Assembly: GCA_009921385.1 (NCBI GenBank)
Contig: RFXY01000016.1
Coordinates: forward strand, 1 to 11,298
Direction: 5' to 3'
Length of the DNA stretch: 11,298 nt
Source: Pseudomonadota bacterium
Lineage (GTDB): Bacteria > Pseudomonadota > Alphaproteobacteria > Rickettsiales > UBA1997
Below, piece by piece: positions 7,830 through 11,298 of this stretch (positions are counted from its first letter, which is position 1; the number at the start of each line of letters is the position of its first letter). The notes beneath the pieces are model-generated. The model had not been told where the DNA came from. It did not search any database and saw nothing but the letters and a program-made list of their open reading frames with translations. A program made the translations under genes and the position numbers.

Positions 7830-7866
7830 AGTGTTTTTTTAAATATTTTTTATAACTGAACTGGAG

Positions 7867-9018
7867 CTACTGTATTTTAATTTTAAAAAGTAAAAAATTT
7901 ACCGCAATAGAAAGAATAGATCCTGCAACGATAAGATCGTATAAAATAATAGAAAAACCACCCATTTTCAAAGCTAAAGCACCTAAAATAAAAGAAAATT
8001 CTCCAATTTGAGCTAAACCAAAAGACATATTTAAACAATCGATTTTGCTTTGTTTTAAGATTTTCATAATAATAAAAATGACAATTGGCCTGATAAAAAC
8101 AATCAATAAAAAGGTAACTAATACCAACTTTGTCTCGTTAACTAAAATTGACGGATTAAAAACCATACCGGTAGCAATAAAAAATAACACTGCAAATAAA
8201 TCGCGTAATGACAAAGCCAAATTAGACATTTTTTTGCCAACATCGCTACCGTTTAACACAAAACCTGCCATAAAAGCCCCCAAAGCAAAAGAAGTGTCAA
8301 AAAAATTATAAGCAATAATAGAAAAACCACAGACAATTGATAAAATACCCAATCTCATAAGTTGAGAAGTATTAGTATTGTAGATTGCTTTTGATAAACT
8401 TGGCAAATATCTACCAACAAAAACCATAAAACCAATAAAAATAGAAATTTTTACCAAAGTTTTAATAATAAGAAAAAGAAAAGATTGCCAATCAAAAATA
8501 TTGTGAAAACTACTAAGCACCACAGGCAATAAAACCAAAATAAGCACCATTAAAATATCTTCAACCACCAGCCAACCAATCGCCATTTTGCCAATGTTGG
8601 TGCCAAGTAAATTTTGTTGCTGAAAATTTCTAATCAACACCACCGTGCTAGCAATAGAAAGAGAAATTGCCATAATAAAACTTTCCATCTTACCAAAAGA
8701 AAAATAGTAAAAAACCAAAAAACCAATTAAAGAAGTAATAATAATTTGAATTATAGCACCAAAAAAAGCTACACTTTTTGCTTTTATTAAATCTTGTAAA
8801 GAAAAATGCACACCAACATCAAACATCAATAAAATAACAACTATTTCTGCTGATTTCTCAACCGCCACATCACCAACAAAACCAACAAAACCTGGAGTAT
8901 ACGCCCCAATCAACACTCCTGCTAACAAATAACCCAAAATTGTTGGTAATTTTAACTTATAAAAACAAAAACCTAACACAAAAATGGTAATAATAAGAGA
9001 GTAAGATTCTGTTTCCAT
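7867..9018 (-). CDS. YbaL/KefB-like cation:proton antiporter without RCK domain
   Basis: CPA2-family proteins exchange K+ or Na+ for protons across the inner membrane. The 383 residues are nearly all hydrophobic, with roughly 11-13 membrane segments. Family marks include KLPTILGYLLAGVLIG (23-38), GFVGFVGDVAVEKSAEIVVI leading into LLMFDVGVHFSLQDL, and the transport-site acidic pair GWLVVEDI (E153, D154). Further on come FALGAFMAGFVL and RDLFAVLFFIATGMVF. YbaL and KefB/C continue with a cytoplasmic TrkA-N (RCK) domain and reach 550-620 residues; here the protein ends after the membrane domain at a normal stop, and no remnant follows. It may be constitutively active, or controlled by a separate partner. 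The substrate ion is not readable from the sequence. It starts 6 nt after the repeat-protein stop, so the two are probably co-transcribed. Confidence 0.88.
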   Translation of the reverse strand: METESYSLIITIFVLGFCFYKLKLPTILGYLLAGVLIGAYTPGFVGFVGDVAVEKSAEIVVILLMFDVGVHFSLQDLIKAKSVAFFGAIIQIIITSLIGFLVFYYFSFGKMESFIMAISLSIASTVVLIRNFQQQNLLGTNIGKMAIGWLVVEDILMVLILVLLPVVLSSFHNIFDWQSFLFLIIKTLVKISIFIGFMVFVGRYLPSLSKAIYNTNTSQLMRLGILSIVCGFSIIAYNFFDTSFALGAFMAGFVLNGSDVGKKMSNLALSLRDLFAVLFFIATGMVFNPSILVNETKLVLVTFLLIVFIRPIVIFIIMKILKQSKIDCLNMSFGLAQIGEFSFILGALALKMGGFSIILYDLIVAGSILSIAVNFLLFKIKIQ

Positions 9019-9024
9019 AAAATT

Positions 9025-9597
9025 TTATTGAATATCTGGTTCAAATCCTGTTATTTCTTTTATTTTAGCTTTATGTCTTTGCATTTCTTGTTTGAAATCT
9101 TCTTTTTGTTGAGGAGAAAAGCTTTCTCGCATTGCTTTTCTTTGCTCCATTTTTTGTTTTTCTTCTGGACTGGCAGAATTATATTTTTCTTGCCATTTTT
9201 GCTCGTGCTGTTGTTTATTTTGATGATGCTCATCAAGTTTTTGTATTTTTTGTTCTAAATTTATCTTTTTTTCTTGATATTTTTGTTCTCTTTCTTGAGG
9301 AGAAAGATTTTTATAATTTTCTCTACGATCTTGTCTTTCTTCTTGCTTATTTTCTCTACGATCTTGTCTTTCTTCTTGCTTATTTTCTCTACGATCTAGT
9401 CTGTTTTCTTGTTTATTTTCTCTACGATCTTGTCTGTTTTCTTGTGATTTAACAATATCGCTACGATCTTGTCTGTTTTCTTGTTTATTTTCTCTACGAT
9501 CTTGTCTGTTTTCTTGTGATTTAACAATATCGCTTTGGGCATAAGCAGAATTTAAAAAACAGAAAACTAAACCACAAAATAACAAAATATTCTTCAT
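9025..9597 (-). CDS. secreted ERQK-rich tandem-repeat protein, function unknown
   Basis: The 190 residues begin with a clear Sec signal peptide (hydrophobic 4-17, then NSAYA, with cleavage likely after A20). No lipobox is present. Residues 22-96 are tandem repeats of about 11 residues on the theme QENRQDRRENK, interrupted by SDIVKS; a 24-residue block (22-45) is repeated at 46-69 with one change (Q67L). The rest is hydrophilic and likely helical or coiled coil, with SPQEREQ, SPEEKQKM and SPQQKEDF segments loosely reminiscent of periplasmic Spy/CpxP-type helices. That likeness is weak and I do not assign a family. The charge pattern suggests an extended, partly disordered periplasmic or secreted protein. 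It sits 6 nt ahead of the antiporter gene, hinting at an envelope or ion-stress link that is only inferred. Confidence 0.85.
   Translation of the reverse strand: MKNILLFCGLVFCFLNSAYAQSDIVKSQENRQDRRENKQENRQDRSDIVKSQENRQDRRENKQENRLDRRENKQEERQDRRENKQEERQDRRENYKNLSPQEREQKYQEKKINLEQKIQKLDEHHQNKQQHEQKWQEKYNSASPEEKQKMEQRKAMRESFSPQQKEDFKQEMQRHKAKIKEITGFEPDIQ
9321..9534 (-). repeat. 33-bp and 72-bp in-frame tandem repeats in the secreted protein
   Basis: The units at 9321-9353 and 9354-9386 are identical over 33 bp, and a diverged third unit follows at 9387-9419. At the other end, 9391-9462 and 9463-9534 are 72-bp copies that differ at one base (CTAG versus CTTG). All units are multiples of three, so copy changes keep the frame. 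Near-identity at the DNA level points to recent duplication or ongoing gene conversion. Confidence 0.95.
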
Positions 9598-9634
9598 AAC
9601 AAATACAAATAATTAATATTAACCAAAAAAGACA

Positions 9635-9663
9635 ATTATAAATAAAAACGACTAACACCAAAA
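9635..9663 (-). promoter_or_regulatory. possible promoter for the repeat protein-antiporter pair
   Basis: Minus strand TATAAT at 9635-9640 is a perfect -10, 37 nt before the ATG at 9597. The hexamer 17 nt upstream (TTTTGG, 9658-9663) is a poor -35. The position suits the start of a two-gene unit after a terminator-like hairpin. Confidence 0.35.
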
Positions 9664-9722
9664 GTAATTTCAAGAACTACTTTATATTTTAATCAACTGT
9701 TTCAAATTGAAATATTTGCAAG

Positions 9723-9751
9723 CAGAACTGAGGAAAATTCCCCTAGTTCTG
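9723..9751 (-). terminator. hairpin after the restriction gene
   Basis: A 29-nt inverted repeat, CAGAACT paired with AGTTCTG, continues after one mismatch into a G-rich/C-rich inner stem with G-U pairs. It lies 29-57 nt beyond the stop of the Res gene. Only a weak T-rich stretch follows on the minus strand, so it may be a partial intrinsic terminator. Confidence 0.45.
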
Positions 9752-9779
9752 TCTACCGCCACAAACCAAAAAATGCCAT

Positions 9780-11298
9780 TTATCTACATAAATCTAGCAG
9801 TCGATTAAGTTCGTTGGCAAAATCATTGTCTTGCTTTCTTGCATCATCGACATTGTAAAAAGGCAAACCGATGATTCTATATTTATCATTGATCGGAACA
9901 CAAGCATCTGCAAATTTTTTATCGCCATATTTTGCTTGCTCTTGCAAAGCTTTTAAAAAACTTTCTTTCCAGCCTTCTTGCGATTTAGCAAAGCCCTGAT
10001 CGGCATCTTTAAACTGACTGCCCTTCACTTCTAGCAAAACTTGATAACAAAAACCACAAGCAAATTGAATAAAAATCATAAAATCTGGGCAAAAACCTTC
10101 ACCGTTGCTAAAATTATAAATCTTATAAACTTCTTCGTTTCTCAACAAATAAATTTTTTTATCGTCGGCGATTTTGTTGATAAAATTCCGCTCTAAATAA
10201 GCAAGGCATTTTTCTTCATCTTCATTTAAAAAAGATTTTTCCATCACATACCAATCGTTTTCTTTGCTAAATATTTGCTCAACAATTTTTTGCTTCGGAT
10301 AAGAAAAGGCATCGCAAAAATTGCTAAAACGAAATTCTGTACTACCAATGTAAGGTTGCGAATATTGCTTGATTTTGCCAGCAAACCACTGCAAAAACTC
10401 AATGGCAATCTCTAACCTTTGTTGATTTGTGATATCGGCAAGATTATCTTTATCATTTAACACCAAATCAATTTTACAGCCTCCAAATAGCCTATTTTCA
10501 AGCAAATCATCGATACCGCCAATGGCAAATTCTTTTTGCAAACTGCTAAACGATAAATTTTGCAATTTATTTAGGGCTTTTCTAAAAATATGCCGATCAA
10601 GTAGCTGATTTACAGCAATCGTTTCTTGTTTTGTGCTTGATTGCTTGCTTGGTAATTTTTGTTCTGCCACTTGTGAAGCAGAATATGCAATGCTTAAATC
10701 TAGGCAAAATGTTGCTTTTTTGATATCGTCAATCGTGTTTTTTTGCCTATTTTTATTTGCCACTTTTTCATTAACCAAAACTTTGCCTGTTTTATAAAAA
10801 TTCGAGTCTTTAAATTGTTGCTTAAAATCAAGCTCAATCAATTGTTTGCCAGTGTCGATGTAGCCGTCTTTTGCCAACTCTGCACTTAAATGCGAAATAT
10901 ATTTTGATTCTTCATCATAAGTGTGATAAATCAACTTTTCTAAAATTGATAATTCGCAACTAAAATCGTCATCAAATTTTCTTTTATTTGGCAAATGATT
11001 TTGATAGCTAAACGGGTAATATCGCACTCCTCTGCCAATTAATTGCTTTTCTTTGATGGTGCTTTCTGGAGTTTTTTTGTTGCTTCCGCCTGCATTTTGC
11101 CCTTGATAAAGCCTCACAATATCAAACAAATTTAACACATCCCAGCCTTCGGTGAGCCTATCAACTGTAAAAATGGCGGTAATTGGGTTATTTTTGCTTT
11201 CTAAATTATTTAGCAATTCATCTTGTTGAGCAGTGGTTTTTTCTTTAGTTTTGGTGCCATTGGCAGAGTTGGTGATAATTAAATTGTGATCTGCAAAA
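9780..11298 (-). CDS. type III restriction enzyme Res subunit, C-terminal part (truncated by window edge)
   Basis: The reading frame is open to the right edge of the window (it reads back through FADHNLIITN), so the TTG at 11216 is internal and the true start lies outside. What is visible is the second helicase lobe and the nuclease end. TEGWDVLNLFDIVRL is motif V and QLIGRGVRYYPF is motif VI of a superfamily 2 ATPase. A long linker follows, then a PD-(D/E)xK nuclease core with PDF (D at 10083-10085) and EVKG (10020-10031). In type III systems Res works with Mod: it translocates or diffuses on DNA and cuts near unmethylated sites. The ATP-binding half and any mod gene would be upstream, beyond 11298. 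The visible part has no stops or frameshifts. An orphan helicase-nuclease of another defence type cannot be excluded. Confidence 0.85.
   Translation of the reverse strand, partial: FADHNLIITNSANGTKTKEKTTAQQDELLNNLESKNNPITAIFTVDRLTEGWDVLNLFDIVRLYQGQNAGGSNKKTPESTIKEKQLIGRGVRYYPFSYQNHLPNKRKFDDDFSCELSILEKLIYHTYDEESKYISHLSAELAKDGYIDTGKQLIELDFKQQFKDSNFYKTGKVLVNEKVANKNRQKNTIDDIKKATFCLDLSIAYSASQVAEQKLPSKQSSTKQETIAVNQLLDRHIFRKALNKLQNLSFSSLQKEFAIGGIDDLLENRLFGGCKIDLVLNDKDNLADITNQQRLEIAIEFLQWFAGKIKQYSQPYIGSTEFRFSNFCDAFSYPKQKIVEQIFSKENDWYVMEKSFLNEDEEKCLAYLERNFINKIADDKKIYLLRNEEVYKIYNFSNGEGFCPDFMIFIQFACGFCYQVLLEVKGSQFKDADQGFAKSQEGWKESFLKALQEQAKYGDKKFADACVPINDKYRIIGLPFYNVDDARKQDNDFANELNRLLDLCR

Larger units (their letters stand above)
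7453..7866. other. 414-bp gene-free region upstream of glnA
   Basis: This very AT-rich stretch lies between the antiporter stop and the glnA start. I see no convincing coding frame and no tRNA-like cloverleaf. It holds a 159-bp imperfect palindrome (7557-7715), an AT-rich inverted repeat (7729-7768) and two possible glnA promoters (7554-7562 and 7801-7829). It carries no remnant of the antiporter's missing C-terminal domain. Confidence 0.7.

Noticed and set aside
7453..7866. Frameshifted TrkA-N domain after the antiporter
   Set aside because: No nucleotide-binding glycine motif or sustained frame is visible downstream of the stop; the region is AT-rich and palindromic instead.
9038..9048. 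GGTTCAAATCC on the plus strand, like a tRNA T-arm
   Set aside because: It lies in the end of the repeat-protein gene (codons for GFEP), and no acceptor stem, D-arm or anticodon arm can be built around it.
9132..9452. Open plus-strand frame of 106 codons rich in Phe and Leu
   Set aside because: It is the antisense of the repeat-protein gene; its repetitive FLYDLVFLLAY pattern only mirrors that gene's codons.
9321..9534. Regular 33-bp repeats suggesting a CRISPR array
   Set aside because: The units are contiguous with no unique spacers, keep one open frame and encode the QENRQDRRENK repeats.
11214..11216. TTG as the true start of the restriction gene
   Set aside because: The frame stays open to the window edge and the upstream codons are coherent; starting here would remove the whole ATP-binding half of the enzyme.

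Overview
The window is about 11.3 kb of very AT-rich DNA. Every protein-coding gene I can support lies on the minus strand. The best reading is an alphaproteobacterium with a compact genome, possibly host-associated in the Rickettsiales/Holosporales style. Three things support this: the mitochondrial-type NuoG (three N-terminal Fe-S sites and no N7 cysteine motif), a Cox11/CtaG-like copper chaperone, and alphaproteobacterial wording in the PurL half (for example TDCTPRY). The exact lineage is inference. The standard genetic code reads cleanly.

Layout, in the direction of transcription (high to low coordinates). (1) 11298-9780: the C-terminal part of a type III restriction (Res) subunit, cut by the window edge, followed by a hairpin. 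(2) 9597-7867: a secreted ERQK-rich repeat protein and, 6 nt later, a YbaL/KefB-like cation:proton antiporter without its usual C-terminal nucleotide-binding domain. (3) 7866-7453: a 414-bp gene-free region with a 159-bp imperfect palindrome and possible promoters. (4) 7452-6034: type I glutamine synthetase, then a perfect 16-bp-arm hairpin. (5) 5946-94: a tight four-gene run of nuoG, the C-terminal half of purL, an acyltransferase-alpha/beta hydrolase fusion and a divergent ctaG/cox11. Gaps in this run are 6, 33 and 0 nt. (6) 1-93: an imperfect direct repeat at the left edge.

The last run mixes respiration (complex I subunit, cytochrome oxidase copper insertion), purine synthesis and lipid metabolism, so it is probably a co-transcribed housekeeping cluster rather than one pathway. 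Glutamine synthetase makes glutamine, the amide donor used in the FGAM synthase step, so glnA and purL are linked metabolically, but the sequence does not show joint regulation.

I did not find a clear new defence or mobile system. The features most worth a second look are the free-standing PurL C-terminal half, the acyltransferase-hydrolase fusion, the two palindromes that share TATACCA ends and could carry outward extended -10 boxes, the very recent in-frame duplications in the repeat protein, and the antiporter lacking its regulatory domain.
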